DNA of 64,000 nt from Protula sp. h YS-2021 (taxonomy: Eukaryota; Annelida; Polychaeta; Sabellida; Serpulidae). The DNA lies in contig OX457028.1 of NCBI GenBank assembly GCA_949752745.1, forward strand, positions 25,236,927 through 25,300,926, read 5' to 3'. A program made the position numbers and the translations under genes. Numbering within the stretch: the first letter of the stretch is position 1; each line of letters begins with the position of its first letter. Under the pieces are notes generated by a model. The model ran no database searches, was not told the DNA's origin, and worked only from the letters and a program-made list of their open reading frames with translations. Of this stretch, positions 22,838-35,476 are shown piece after piece.

Positions 22838-23850
22838 TCAACCAGTTTACCGTCGTGATTTGGTTGTATCGGCGTAGCAACCTTAAACCGACATCAGAAT
22901 GATTGCTTGGTAGCTGCCCCAGTAAACATGCAGCGTTGCATAGACTGTTGGTAGCTATCATGACCAAACATTAGATGAATGTCAAGTTTTATTTGATTAT
23001 TGAAGTCGAAATAATTTTGTCGGAAGAGCAATATCAAATTGATATCGGGAACGTTGCCTAGAATCATTTCCCAACAGTGTTAACCATGGGGTGGCATGGT
23101 CACCTCACCGTCAAAGTAACCCCACCATTGGGTTATACGGTAACGCATTATATACGTTAAGACAATTTTTCCCAGTATGTTTCAAAGAGGACGTTTAAAA
23201 AGTTCCACGCTTCTTTAACTCTTGAATTTTCACGTTTGTTTTGGTCTAATTTCGAAAGAACCTGCTTCTAAGCAATGTTAGGAATTCCACGTCCCTTCAG
23301 CTTTGGATCAAAGCCGTTTGGATGGTGGGTGTTGAAGATAGTAGCTGTTTGGGTGACCGGGTCTCTCGTGTCAAACATTTGCGTATCTTTCTTGATCAGT
23401 TGATCAATTGCTTGATCAATTCCAACAAAGCCAGGACGTTTCGATGTCGATCCGCGTACACTAAATTTTTGTTTTAAAGAAATTAATTAAAAATATTTGT
23501 ATTTATTATCCATTGCGTTGTAAAATGTAGGAATACGCAACAAGCAAAATTTTTTCGAGAAATTTTGTAATAAAGAGTGAACCATGTTTTTTTCGTGACT
23601 AATAAAATATAATGCAACCTCTGCATAAAAAGACAAGTCGGCTCATATTTTACAACTAAATACCCAGTATTTAATTCCCACTTGCAAACAAAGTTCGCAA
23701 ATGGTTATGCTTTGCTAAGAATACTGGCATTTATCTAATTTTTGTTTTTTTTTTTTGGTTTTTTTAACAGTTTTCCAGAAAACTCCTCTAACGCTATTTG
23801 GCGTAGGACGATAAAATTTAACACAGAGATAGAGGGTGGTGAGATGTCGT
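22838..23850. other. Host flank right of Gypsy
   Basis: Continues the acgtc-rich dispersed repeat interrupted by the Gypsy insertion, then AT-rich DNA with a T run at about 23748-23757. No gene seen. Confidence 0.5.
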
Positions 23851-24950
23851 GAAATCCGCAATTTTTTACCTTGACCTTCAAGGTCAGGGTCAAATTGAGG
23901 TCAAAGTATTTTTTTTATCTCAAAGTGGTTTCCAGAAAATTCCTCCTACAGGCTTTGCCTTAGAAAGACGGCTTTTGACAGAGACATTGACGGTAATGGG
24001 TTGTCGTGAAATCCACAAAATCTTTTTATCTTGAACCTCGGAGGTCAAGGTCAAAGTGAGGTCAAAATATTCTGTAAATCGCCTATTAATCAAGATAAGT
24101 AGCCATAAAGGTGCTCAAATCCCTGTTTAAACACATAAAACGTACTAGGTAGGGGATAAACTTTCATTCTTAATCTTGACCTTGAGGATCATGTGTCGTT
24201 AATGATAGGCCGACTTCTGTCGAAAATGGTTAGAGATAGAGCGATTGCGAGCTCATTTTTGACCCTTTGGGCCTAAACAACGTTACATAAGAGGTACCTC
24301 GGAGACCTTGACTTTCTATTTCAGGGTCAAGATAAAAAACCGGAAGTTGACTATTGTCTCGAAAACGGTTAGAAAAGAGCGATTTGGAGCTTATTTTCGA
24401 CCCTCTGGATTAAACAACGTTACATAAGAGATACCTCGGCGACCTAGACCTTCTGGGTCATAGTCCAGGTCAACAACCGGAAGTTGACTATTTTCTCAAA
24501 AACGGTTAGAGGCAGAGCGTTTTGAGCTCATTTTCGACCCTTTCGGCCTAAACAATGTTACACAAGAGGTACCTCGGTGATCTTGACCATCTGGGTTACG
24601 GTCAAGGTAAAAAAAAACAGTTAGAGATAGAATTATTTTGAGCTCATTTTTTTACCCTATGGTCCCGAACAACATAACATAAGAGATGCTCGATGGCCCT
24701 GACCTTCTGGGCCAAGGTCGAGTTCAAAAACCGGAAGCTGACTATTATCTCAAAAACGGTTAGAGATAATAGTCGATCATTTTCTATCCTTTGGCCTAAA
24801 CAACGTTACGTAAGGGGTACCTCGGTGACCTGGACTTTCTGGGTCACGGTCAAGGTCAAAAACGGAAAATTGACTATTATCTCGAAAACAGTAGCGGAAT
24901 TCTGTTTTTTAATTGCGTATCAAGGTATTTTAAAACAAGTGGTAGTTTAA
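23850..24950. repeat. Diverged ~120-135-bp tandem repeat array
   Basis: Units carry accggaagttgactatt (24342, 24477 and, diverged, 24731), gttacataagaggtacctcgg and ggtcaaggtcaa. It is the reverse-complement orientation of arrays at 50190-50570 and 57550-57840. About eight to nine units of very unequal preservation; the small ORFs are repeat artefacts. Confidence 0.8.
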
Positions 24951-26747
24951 TTGCAGATATTTGGTTGTATGGCAATTTAGCTCAAAAAGGCCAATAAAAG
25001 GTCTCCATATACCGATCCCTTTTTCATTTCATGCAACACATAAATGAACCATTTCTTTAGCTCAGATTTTGTGCTGTTGTTATTGATATCAAAAATTCAA
25101 TTTTACATCTCAAAAGCGCAATTGACGATTATTGAAACGTGTTCCTCCCTTGAGATTTTTTAAGTTTGTACAATTAATTAATTAAAGTTAATTAAATTGA
25201 ACTTATAATTACACTGTTGCTATCTAAAATCTAAGCATTGACAGCACAATATATGTTAATGAGATTTGTGTTGATTTATTGCTATCAATAATGATAATTT
25301 GCTGTAAAAAATTAGCATTAAATATAAAAATGGTCTTCTACATAAAACATTATACTCAACCCCAAAACTGCAATTTTTTCGCAATATGTAGGTCTGAATT
25401 CTACTGTAATTAGAGTCTATTCAGCTCACAGACAACTAATTGAAAAACTGAATTGAAAGCAAACAAATTGAAAAACAGACTGAATATGGCAGAAGATGCA
25501 TTGGTTTCATACACTTCAGAGTTGGCAGCGTTGTCCTATTTAATTCTGTGTATTAATTCTGATTCATTTACTCAATTTTGCACCTGGTTCTTTGTCCAAC
25601 TTTTAAGATTCTATTTCACTTTGAAGTTTAAGTTTAGAGACTATTATTTAGGAAAAGCATTTTTGAAACAATGTTGTTTATGTTATATTCATTTGACATC
25701 AAAATGTAAATTTTAAAATTTTGCAAAACTCGAGAAAACGTTTAAATAAATACTGTAATAATGATAAAATAACCACAAAATATTGTTTAAAATATGACGA
25801 AGCAAAGCAATGATGATGCCAAATTTTTGGATCCTACTGGTATAAAACTGAAGTGGGGGATTTTCGTTGACAACCGGCAGGAATCAATGTTGTGGCGCTA
25901 AACCGCGTCAAAACTAGAGCTACTTATGTTATTTCTCAAAAGAAGTCTTTCAACATTTCATTTTTCTGTTGCTAATGGTCATTTGCAAAAATTGTGACGT
26001 CATCAATTTACTATAATATGATTAAAGCCTAAGACACAGCTTGTATCCATGCCACAGATTTTGCAGAGGTGCACACACAGAACCCCCCCCCCACAAAACA
26101 ATTAAAGTCTATTTCAGAACTGAACCAAAAGAATTTATAAATAACGGGGCATTCCCGATAAGTAAAGTACTTTTATTAAGTACAAGTAAGTTTCAAATAA
26201 GTACTTATTTCAACTATAAGGTAATTCCAGAAAAACTGGTAAATATTTGATCGTTTATGCCCATTAGTCACAGGTAATTCATGCTGGTATACTTTGAAAA
26301 ATTTTTGTTCGAAACTGTAATGAGCTCCTAGTCACGAAATAAAAACTGTTCAGGTTCAGAAATTATTCCCGCGATTTCCAACTGGCAGTTTGTCGAACAT
26401 TATATCGCGATAGGCTGATACATCACTGGGTATGTATATCCCATTCAGCTCTACTGGATCTTGACTGGTGGTCATGTTCAACCAATTTGTTCATAAATGT
26501 TCTCTTCTTTTCAAATCACTCCAAAACCAATCTCCCTTACAACAGGTTCAGACAGATGCGTCAATGCGCATCAACTTAATCAACTGCTCATTGTCTTCGC
26601 TTGCATATGTCAAGATAAAGGTTGCATTATAAGTATGTCTTGCATTGGTGAGGTTCAGATCTTTGTTGACAATGCAACAGTTGACTCATATATTGAAAAG
26701 CAAGGAGTTAACAAATTACCGCTGTAATATTTTCTTAGAAAGTAGGT
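24951..26747. other. AT-rich stretch without recognised genes
   Basis: Short ORFs only (for example 25453-25716), with no recognisable domains. Confidence 0.5.
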
Positions 26748-26755
26748 CCTTTACT
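26748..26755. repeat. 8-bp target-site duplication, left
   Basis: CCTTTACT, repeated at 27459-27466. Confidence 0.75.
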
Positions 26756-27458
26756 GGAGTCTAGGCCCAAACCCCCCCTGACCGAAACCCCCCGGCCCTA
26801 ACCCCCCCCCGTCAACCCCCCCCCCCCCCGACTAAAACTCCCCGGCGGCCTAAACCCCCCGACCCAAACCCCCCCCCCCGTTCTCAAAGGAAATGCGTAA
26901 TGATAATTTGTTCTGGCGCCTCTTTTCGCACTCGTTCATAGCCATTTGCTCGATTTTTTGCTTTACGTACAAATGCCCTTGGTACAATATCTTTGGATTC
27001 CCTTTAGCAGATGTGATGTATTCCATGATGGTAGCATGACTTTTCACAGCAATCTGGGTCACTAAATTACCCATTCAAGTGAATCACAATGGATATAAGT
27101 CACATCTACCGCAAGAGAAATTGTAATTTGTAAACTCGACTGATCTCGCAACGGGCATATGAATTTGAATTTTTAATGTGTACACACTCATCAATTTCAA
27201 AAACTGAGTGCTATCATCAATGGATGTATGAAGTTTCTTTCATAGTGATGATCAATTGCTTCAGTGGTTCGGAAATTGCAATTTTAAACGCCGTGTGGTC
27301 TCTTCAATGGGCATTTGAAGTGTAATTAACAACGTGGATGTATCGCAATTACAAAATATAAAATAGACCTGAGAACCGGGGGGGTTTGGGTCGGGGGGGG
27401 GGTTAGGCCGCCGGGGGGGGGTTTCGGTCGGGGGGGGGGGGGGTTTGGGCCTGTTCCC
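26756..27458. mobile_element. hAT-like miniature inverted-repeat element with C/G-rich ends
   Basis: The ends are inverted repeats of about 120 bp. The left end runs ggcccaaaccccccc, gaccgaaacccccc, ggcggcctaaacccccc and gacccaaaccccccc to gttctca; the right end is the complement in reverse order. An 8-bp direct repeat CCTTTACT flanks both sides (26748-26755, 27459-27466), the size made by hAT-type transposases. The interior (about 26890-27360) has no transposase. Classification rests on target-duplication length only. Confidence 0.8.
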
Positions 27459-27466
27459 CCTTTACT
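27459..27466. repeat. 8-bp target-site duplication, right
   Basis: CCTTTACT, matching 26748-26755. Confidence 0.75.
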
Positions 27467-27650
27467 GTGCTCGAGGCAATCGGTCCATTGTTCGGCCATC
27501 TAACTTAGCGTGTGGTTTTAACTAAACTGGTTTTTCGCACAGACAAGATAGGTCACACAGAGTAGTCTCTAGCAGACTTGTTCTCAAATCAATTCAATCA
27601 TCATTAATGTGTCTTAGTGTCCGGATCAATTTCAATGAGAGCTTTCAGTC

Positions 27651-29118
27651 TCAAATCCGTATATTGTGTGAAATGCAACGCAAATAATCCAAAATATGTC
27701 CGTTGTCAAAGTCAGCAATAACTGTTGAAATCCTGCGTGCAGTTTCTTGGTAGACGCGTCTCGGTTTAGGTGCATGATGTCCTCCCAACATTTGCGTGAG
27801 CAAAACGTTCACATGACGTTGCCTCTTTTTGAAAACGTCCAGGAAGCTCCAAAGGTCAGGATGGTACGAGGTTACAGCTGACAACATCTTCCTGTGCCAT
27901 CCTTGGACACGATTATTCGTACTAGGCAAGTCACGCTTGTTCCAAACGACATCAGAGAATCCTGGCGGCGCTTTGGCACGGGGTTGTGGTCGGCCTGTGT
28001 AGGTACCCTAAAAATAGTGCAATATAGGGATAAGGTCTTCTGGCACCACATCCTGTAAGGCCTCAAAAGCACTAGCAGCCTCATCAACTGGCACAAGCGC
28101 AATTGCGGTTACCATACGAGCGAAACTCGTTATCGTTCTTGCACTGGTTTTGTAGCCCGTCACTCTGGATTTTGCGTAGAACATTCTGCGACAGGTGAAA
28201 GAAACACCCGCTGAGAACTGCATCAGGCAAAGCTTCCTGTGCTGCTGACATAGCACTTTTTTCAAAGTCCATCATAATGAAGATAAATCAGGGCGCAGGG
28301 TTTTCAGTCCCGTAAAAACTGTTGTAAATATCGCAGAGACAGAGCACAAAGTGTCCTGAAGCGGTAAACACATGAATCAAGTAGAGCTGACAAACTAGCT
28401 CCGAAACAATCTTCAACGTGCCATCCATGAACAAGTGTTGGCCGATAGTGATCAAGTCCAGAGATCGTTCAGTGCGAAACATCAGAAGTCGGTTTTCGTC
28501 GCCTACGCTGCTATCGTGGTCCAGGAAGTTTTCTGCTCTCACCTGTGCTGTGTAGTCTTGAGGAGTTGCCACGTCAGCTTGATCTTGAGGGAGTGGATGC
28601 GGCTGGTTAATTTGCTGGTAAACTCTACTAATGTTTCTTCGAATATGACTCAGCTGCGGTAGTTGTATGGCATCCACTATTTAAACAAAAATTAAAAAAT
28701 TGCAATAAAAAAGATAGCAAAATAAGTTTAAGCCGCTTTATTTGAACTAATTTGTTGTTAATAATATACTTTAATTATTTTATACTGTTACTATTACTTG
28801 CTAGATTATAAAAAATAAATAATTAAGACATTTTCTAACCTTCACTCAGTGTTTCAAGAACAATCGAGAGAATCTGCTGAGGCGTTTGAAGCCTATCTAC
28901 AGCACATAGCTTAATACCCTGTGTAGCCTTTAACATTTCGGCCCTCCCTGGATCCGGAACATGAGTATGACCTGAATCCCCAAAACAACATCGTTCACCG
29001 CGAACTCGAACTCCAGCTTTACACTGACGCCTACGCGTTTCTCACACTCATAATACACACATCCATTTGAGAGATCTCGAAGTCTCACATACAACTATCT
29101 ACTGTGTAGCAGCTTGTG
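27651..29118 (-). pseudogene. MULE transposase with FLYWCH finger, degraded
   Basis: Minus-strand order: an N-terminal exon at about 28840-29118 with a FLYWCH-type Cys/His finger (NGCVYYECEKR, then a frame break, then CKAGVRV and GHTHVPDPGRAEM). A possible intron with GT..AG follows. The exon at about 28288-28676 contains the first catalytic Asp in FMDGTLKIV. After a break near 28290, MMDFEKSAMSAAQEALPDA and GCFFHLSQNVLRKIQ give the second Asp and the C..H motif typical of MULE transposases. The C-terminal part at 27651-28080 includes NNRVQGWHRKM. At least three frame interruptions show it is inactive. Terminal inverted repeats were not found. Confidence 0.82.
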
Positions 29119-29631
29119 TGGTTTTCCTTTTCCAGATGTGATGCATTCCATTTTAAGAGATGCATATTTCAACCAAAAAATTTGCAGGGTTTTATACAGT
29201 TTTAGTAGTTAATTGCATTTTGTTTAAGTTCAACTATTCCACACGAAATATGGCCTATTAAAAATGGCAATCCATCCCAAACCTGTAAATCGCAATTCAC
29301 TCTACATCGTTGAAAACGAACAATTGTAATAAGCGGTTGTCACTCCAAAAAAAAACTTGAAAGAACATTGCAATTCAGTACACGTCGTGGCAGATAACTA
29401 ATTGGAATTGATTAATTTAACATGGGCCTGAATAGACACATGATGTCTCTATAAACAACTTAAAATGGGATTGAATTCTAGCACACATCACAACAAACAG
29501 CTAATTATAATTGATTAATTCATCACTGAAAAAAGACTCATCATTGATGTTGCCACAAAGAACTCAAAAGGGGAATCATTAATTCAACATTGACCTAGAC
29601 AATTGATGTCTCGAAAAAAATGATTGAAAAG

Positions 29632-29731
29632 TAGGCAATAGTCCTGCTAGGTAATTGTGCAAAGTAGGCAGTTGTTCAGTAGGCAATTGGCCGGTAGGCA
29701 GTTAACCTGTAGGCAATTGTCCAGTAGGCAA
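29632..29731. repeat. 15-bp tandem repeat
   Basis: About six to seven units of gtaggcaattgtcca with variants. Lies upstream of the MULE coding region and may be subterminal to that element. Confidence 0.85.
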
Positions 29732-29739
29732 TTGCCCTG

Positions 29740-31030
29740 CTCCCTATGTTAGCGATATGTGACTTCCTCTGCCAGTGGCTAAGCTCGATGCTGCACCGCG
29801 CTTCACCGTGTTTCAAAAGATTCAGGAGTAAATGCGTTGTTGTTTTCTTTTGCTAATAGCGCATCTTCGCGATAAGTCTTGGTTTCCTTTGTTGATATGA
29901 TTATCATGTGTGAAGAGTCTCCCGATTCCCCTGGAATCTTGCAGTTTCAAGCACCCTCTTTGCTTTTAAGCACATTCGCCCGGAGCTTTGCTATCTCCAT
30001 CCATAGGCTATCATTTCACATTCTTGAGAAGTGTCATGGTGCGTGGATTTGAGTCACGATGGCTGATTGGTTATCTAATCGGACTGGTGACCAACCTCCG
30101 TAGCGATAATCAAGGTATGCCAGTGGGCATTGTATACAACAACCCCGCTTCTCCATACCCAGGAATGTACAGCAATGAGTGGGTACTTGGCTTCAATCAA
30201 TAATGCATGTTGCAAGACGGAATTTGAACGCCAATTGTAATTGATAGGATTCGACCCGACAAACAGGTATACATATCCACATTCGAGTTGGAAGGTCCTA
30301 CGGCTTTACGCAGGGGAATTGGAACTGTCGTTGGTGATGTGCTATCTTACTTCACCACTCCATCATCGGTTACTCATTAAGGATCAGCTACTAACATTAA
30401 CTGTATCTCTCTCGTCAACTTGGTTTCTGGTAAAGAGAATAAGGTTGATCAGTTCAATGGGTCCTGGCTGTATGCTCCGTATATACATGTTGTGGGCATA
30501 TACGCAGCAAGTTAATGCTTCTCGTGACGATTTCCAACAGCTCTTTTTAATCTCACTAGTGCAAAACAACTTTATTTCAAGAAAGTCGTTTAGTTAGCGC
30601 ATGGCGCAAGAAATTAATATCAAAGCCAACCAGGTTAGACATGTTGCTCTCGCTGTGGTTAACTTTTGCTATGCCTAGGAATGATTTCTGATTTTCTGCC
30701 ATAAATTTATTAACCATCATTTCCAAGAGTACTTAACCGATTATGTAACTAGTTTACATAGTTTGGGAGCTTTTGTTGCCGCAGAATTAATAATTAATTG
30801 CGGTCTTTCTCGTAGCAGAACTGGTCAGCAATAGATCTTCAATAAACAGAAATCGAAAAGTAACTTGTGAGTGCTTGCTGCAGGTTTGCTATATATCAAG
30901 CATACGTGACCTGGCCCTCGATTTATCGCTATGAACGACACAATCCGTTCACGTGCGCTCTCGCTCACTTAAGTCGATCATGTGATCACTGAATAATGTT
31001 GCAGATCTGTCCAAATCACGTGGTCGTGGG
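29740..31030. other. Unassigned DNA
   Basis: ORFs of 61-118 codons show no domain I recognise. A minus-strand phrase EIKKSCWKSSRE near 30540 was considered and rejected as a kinase exon. Confidence 0.4.
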
Positions 31031-31039
31031 GTTGGTGGT

Positions 31040-31335
31040 GAGATCCTACCTTCAAAAAAAAACATCGGGAACAGAGGGGTAAGATCCCTGCTGTGAAGAA
31101 AATCCCGAACATGGTGGTAAGATACCATCCCTTTATAAGAAACATCCAGAACAGAAAACAGAGGTAAGCTTTCCATAATTGATCAGAAAGATCCACAGAA
31201 AGATAAAATATACCGCCGTTTATGAGAAACTTCCAAAAAAGGGAGGTAAGATCCCCACCCTTGATAAGGAATATCCGAAGCAGGGAGGTCATATCCTGAC
31301 CTTTATAAGAAGCAGCCGAAATAGGGAGAGACGAT
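31040..31335. repeat. ~39-bp degenerate tandem repeat
   Basis: Seven to eight units built on gggaggtaagatccc...tttataagaa-acatccgaa. Purine-rich on the plus strand. Confidence 0.8.
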
Positions 31336-31339
31336 CTTC

Positions 31340-33780
31340 ACCTTTCAGCTGCCAAAAATTGTATTAGTGTTGATAAATGTTGAATCAATGTCATTTCCTG
31401 GTAAATTCAGTTCTTCACATTTACTCAGAAAAGATTGAATGAAATGATTTCTTGGAATTGTCCTTCCAATAGCTTTCCAGTGTTTATGCATATTCTTCGC
31501 TTCAAGTGCCCAGTCAGATTCAAAATATAGAAGCTTGAAAACACAAAGTCATTGTAGTTCACTTCGAAGACATCATCCAAAGTCTCTATATGTCTGTGAA
31601 GAAGGAGTTAAGATGTTGCATGTTTCACTTTTCTTCTGTAAAACGCTCTGTCAAATAATCCGCCACGCGAAAGTACACCCCTATATCAGTACGAAAAAAG
31701 GAAATCTGTGGCAGTGACAATTATTATCTTCTACATATTCTTCAGCACAGCAGTATGCACATAAAAGTCCAAGCTAGTTCTGTACATTTGCATTACTCAA
31801 CTCCACTTCAGCCAGTTGTTCCTCGGTCAGATTAGTTGTTTATGCTCAATTATCTGGACTGCTGTCACCCAACCATGCCATTCCATACATGTCTCATCAA
31901 GTAAAAGACTGTAAAAGTCGATTTTCCATTTTCCATTATTGCATTTGAAAATGAAATATTGAACGGAAGAAATGTACGGACCCCTCATATGGAGCGTGTA
32001 ATCAACACACTGATTTTGAAAACGATTCAGCATCAAACTTCATGTGTTGAAGTTTGCAAAAAGCAAAGCAGACACTTTTCTCCGAATTTAGAATTGAATA
32101 ATAAGAAATCACATTATAATTTCAATCAAACAGGAATGTTCTGTTTTGATGACAGCAGTATTCGAATGATGCTCAAACTGAGTTTGAAGGTTATTTTTTG
32201 TCAAATTGAAAGGGGTTTTCAGTTATCAAACAGCCAGTTCATGTTCTGAGTCATAACCGACGGAGCTTGCTCTATACCACGTGTATTTGTTTATGTCGCT
32301 TAGCAGCTGGAACAATAAAATATTTCCATTTTTTGTTTTTCATTTTGGATAAAATATGAAAATATGAAATTGATGTTTCTTGTAATATAAAATAAAAAAA
32401 TTGGAGGTTATTTTTTTGTGCAACTCTGGTTATCGCATCGTTATTACGCAGTATGCTTGGCTAAATGGAGGGGGGGTACTTAATTAGAGAAGATCTGGCA
32501 ATTAAGACAAGTATGTAACACATTAAATCTTTTTTTGTTTTTGACTCTTTCCACCTTGTTTCTATTTATTTTACATATAAAACATCACTTTACCAAACTC
32601 TGATATTCCCCGAATAACACATTTTATTTCCAGTGTCGCAGTTACACATTTACTAAGGGGTACTCTAGAACTATAGGGAAACCTTAATTACAAAATTAAT
32701 ACTTTCAGAAATACAAAATAAATAACCAATGAAACAGAAATAAATATGCATCTTCGCGAAACTCACTCCTACTTTAAGCGTCGTGCCGGTTTAGGTGGTG
32801 ATCCGGTTGTCTACTTTTCCCCCAAATGAGAAGTTTTCCCAAAGTTGACGCAGAACATATTCCAAGGTCGAGGTCTTCTATTAACTTTTACAAATTCCAA
32901 AGATGAGTAATTCCTAAGTTGAACTGTAATTTTTAATCCAAAGCTGCGTTGATTGGTCGAGGTCTAGAATGCAACTGAGCCCTAAAAAGCATGACCAGCC
33001 GCCCCAGAGCGACCAGTCGAACCACCTTGTAAGGGATATTTTCATTGGGTAAATGCTAACGGCTAGCGCGGGCGGTATTTGTCAACTGGTCAAGTCTATG
33101 GTCAGTCTGAAGGCAGAGGAGTGCAGAAAATGCAAATTACTCTGTAAATGGGGGTCAATTTTGCTCATCGTAAATTTAATAGTGTTAAGATTACGGGCTA
33201 GCCCCGCATGTTGAAACTGAATATCATTTAACTACGCGACTTCAATGATAGCTATATAAGTTGCGCATAAAATTCTTAAAGCTAACAATAACATGCTGTT
33301 AAACTAATTGGCAAGAGGATTACCAAACTCCTACCCAAATATGCAAATAGAGTATTAAAACAGCTGGTTTCAAATTAAAGTTTCTGCACACAACGCGAAT
33401 AATTTTGCATTTGAAATGGAATACAGAAAGGACGAAATGTACAGGGACCTAGCTATGTATCTACGTTAGTCTAAAATGAAACTAATAGTAGTGAAATCTA
33501 TAAATCAATGGAGCTCTAATCATGAAGAGATAATCTGGACTGTAAAACAAACGGCTTTCCGCTCGTGCACGTCGCCACAGTCTTGAAAAATATCATCATA
33601 CTTTAAACTTCGCAATGGATTTGTAATTTTTTGAGCTTATTGCTATAGAGGGTATAGTAGAAGTATTATGAATATATTTCATTGTGCGAAGTGTGAATTT
33701 TTCCAAGTCAGTTTCTTCATCAGCACAATCAAACGGGCATAATAAATACATTTCTTTAACAGTTTCGTTTCTTTTTTCTT
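31340..33780. other. Unassigned AT-rich DNA
   Basis: Scattered short ORFs (for example 31959-32249 plus, 31827-32036 minus) without recognisable domains. No repeats with clear ends. Confidence 0.4.
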
Positions 33781-33786
33781 AAATAA

Positions 33787-33902
33787 GACAGACAGAGAGA
33801 GAGGGAGAGAGAGAGAGACAGAGAGAGAGAGAGAGTAAGAGGGAGACAGAGAAAGAAAGAGAGAAAGAGAGAAAGAAAGAGAGGGAGACAGACAGACAGA
33901 GA
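33787..33902. repeat. Purine microsatellite (GA/GACA)n
   Basis: Imperfect gagaga, gacaga and gaaaga units, strictly purine-rich on the plus strand. Confidence 0.95.
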
Positions 33903-34249
33903 AATATCTCCGCCCCTTTGTACCATCTCTTCATATAATCCATAAGACGTACACTTTGTTACAGCTTTTCAAGATTTGTAGGTATGTTAAAGGTCAGTCT
34001 TTTCTAAACTTTAACACTTGATCTGCAACGGTGGACTGATAAAAATGATCACTAATGCAACATTAATGTCAATGAGCATTTGTTCTAGCGAAAAAGTGCA
34101 GGTATTACAAAGGCGAAAGAAAAACCGACCATTTCGGAAAATTTTATATTTAGTAGAAGGCCTCATGACGTTGCTGTGATAAGTAATTGGGTTAGATGTG
34201 TGGGACAAACAGTATTGTTTGTGTTTCCCTTGAAGTTGTCAATTTATTT

Positions 34250-34320
34250 GACCAATTTTGGCTATGAGTGGGATTTGTACTCATGACCTCGCGTAACTAA
34301 CGCATAACTGCTTGAGTATT
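34250..34320 (-). repeat. tRNA-derived SINE head, minus strand
   Basis: On the minus strand gcgaggtcatgagtacaaat followed by ccc resembles an anticodon arm plus B box (34270-34285 on the plus strand). No closed cloverleaf, so not a tRNA gene. Confidence 0.45.
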
Positions 34321-34589
34321 CTGTCTTCACGCACAACGACTGATGAAGAAACCTCAGATATTAGTGCCATGTGCTTATCCGCAGTTTGACCATTTTGCCG
34401 AATATTTTAGCCAATTTTAGTCAAATCGCCAAAAATACGTGCTTGATGTAACGAGCCATTCATCTGGCCACATGTTTAGGAAGAGTAGCCAAGTTAAATG
34501 TAGGATTATCCAGGACACATTCCTGCCAAATTTCAAACGAATCAGTCCAGAATTGCAGGAAAAGTAGAAATTTGAAAAATGGATCACAT

Positions 34590-34875
34590 ACACACACGCA
34601 CACACACACATTACGGACGACGGATGTTCCACAAGTTATGCATAAAGCTCACTATCGATAGTCAGCTGGGCTAAAAACGATATTTAACAATTGCTAGCAC
34701 TATATGCTTTCTTTCTGTAACATTTAGTTTGCTTCCAATAAATAGCAACAGAGATATCGCGCGAACAAAAAAAGTGCAGAGAGACAGACGGACGGAGGGA
34801 CGGACAGACGGACGGACGGACAAACGGACAAGTTCATAACTATATCCCTCCGTTACATGGGGGATAATTACTACG
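34590..34875. repeat. Dispersed repeat with CA and GACG microsatellites
   Basis: Holds a cacacacaca tract (34595-34611), a gacggacggacgg tract (34780-34830) and the catatccctccgttacatgg / gggataat tail also present at 37920-37955 and 1945-1975. Confidence 0.75.
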
Positions 34876-35339
34876 ATCGTCATTTTGAAGATGTTAGTGT
34901 GCACTAAACAATAGATGTTAAAACTTTGTTCTTATGCACCCTGTGGACATCGGGATAATGAAGGTGTAAGTGCGAGCGATACACTTTTCACATGTTTCTT
35001 AAAACGTGGATAAGACAAAAAAGACTTGAAATTCAAACCATTTAATCCTCTGTTTAAGTTTTGGAAACGGCTATTTGCAAAGGTGCATTGGTAGAGATAG
35101 TTGCGCTTGTGCTAATGAGCTTCAAGAAAACTTAATTTTAAGTTTGCTTCGTTATGTCTCGATGAAAGAATTAGTACTACTCGAATGTCAATTGGGCGAT
35201 GATATAATCTCCTCGATAATACGAAACTGGGAGAGGACATAGCGTTTTACGTTTCCTGGAATTATGCAAATACACAGCTCTAAAAATGCCCCTAACTTAT
35301 ACATAAACAACAACATAAGGAAGGCATTGAGCTACTGAC

Positions 35340-35476
35340 ACTTCCTCTGGACAGAACTGTGGTTTTTTGAGTCGGCCCCCTTCTTGGATGTGTTTGACAA
35401 CTTCGTGGTTTTCTTTCTCGTTGAAGGGCGTCTTGCCTCTGTTCATTATTTCCCACATCACAACACCGTAACTCCA
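35340..35476 (-). CDS. Copy B exon 7: kinase C-lobe, low-coordinate boundary uncertain
   Basis: Begins directly after the acceptor AACAG at 35477-35481 with [18 protein letters not shown] and continues through [19 protein letters not shown] placed the end at a GTCAGT donor because the same hexamer serves exons 2 and 5. Without splicing the frame reaches a TAA at 35298-35300 after about 15 more codons that do not resemble a kinase. Copy A's equivalent is outside the window. Confidence 0.75.

Noticed and set aside
30384..30569. Minus-strand phrase EIKKSCWKSSREALT as a possible last kinase exon of copy B
   Set aside because: CW is followed by REALTCC rather than the RPTF block, there is no hydrophobic helix after it, and it is almost 5 kb away. 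Chance resemblance is more likely.
31827..32249. Host gene on either strand
   Set aside because: Overlapping short ORFs without domain, splice pattern or repetition elsewhere.
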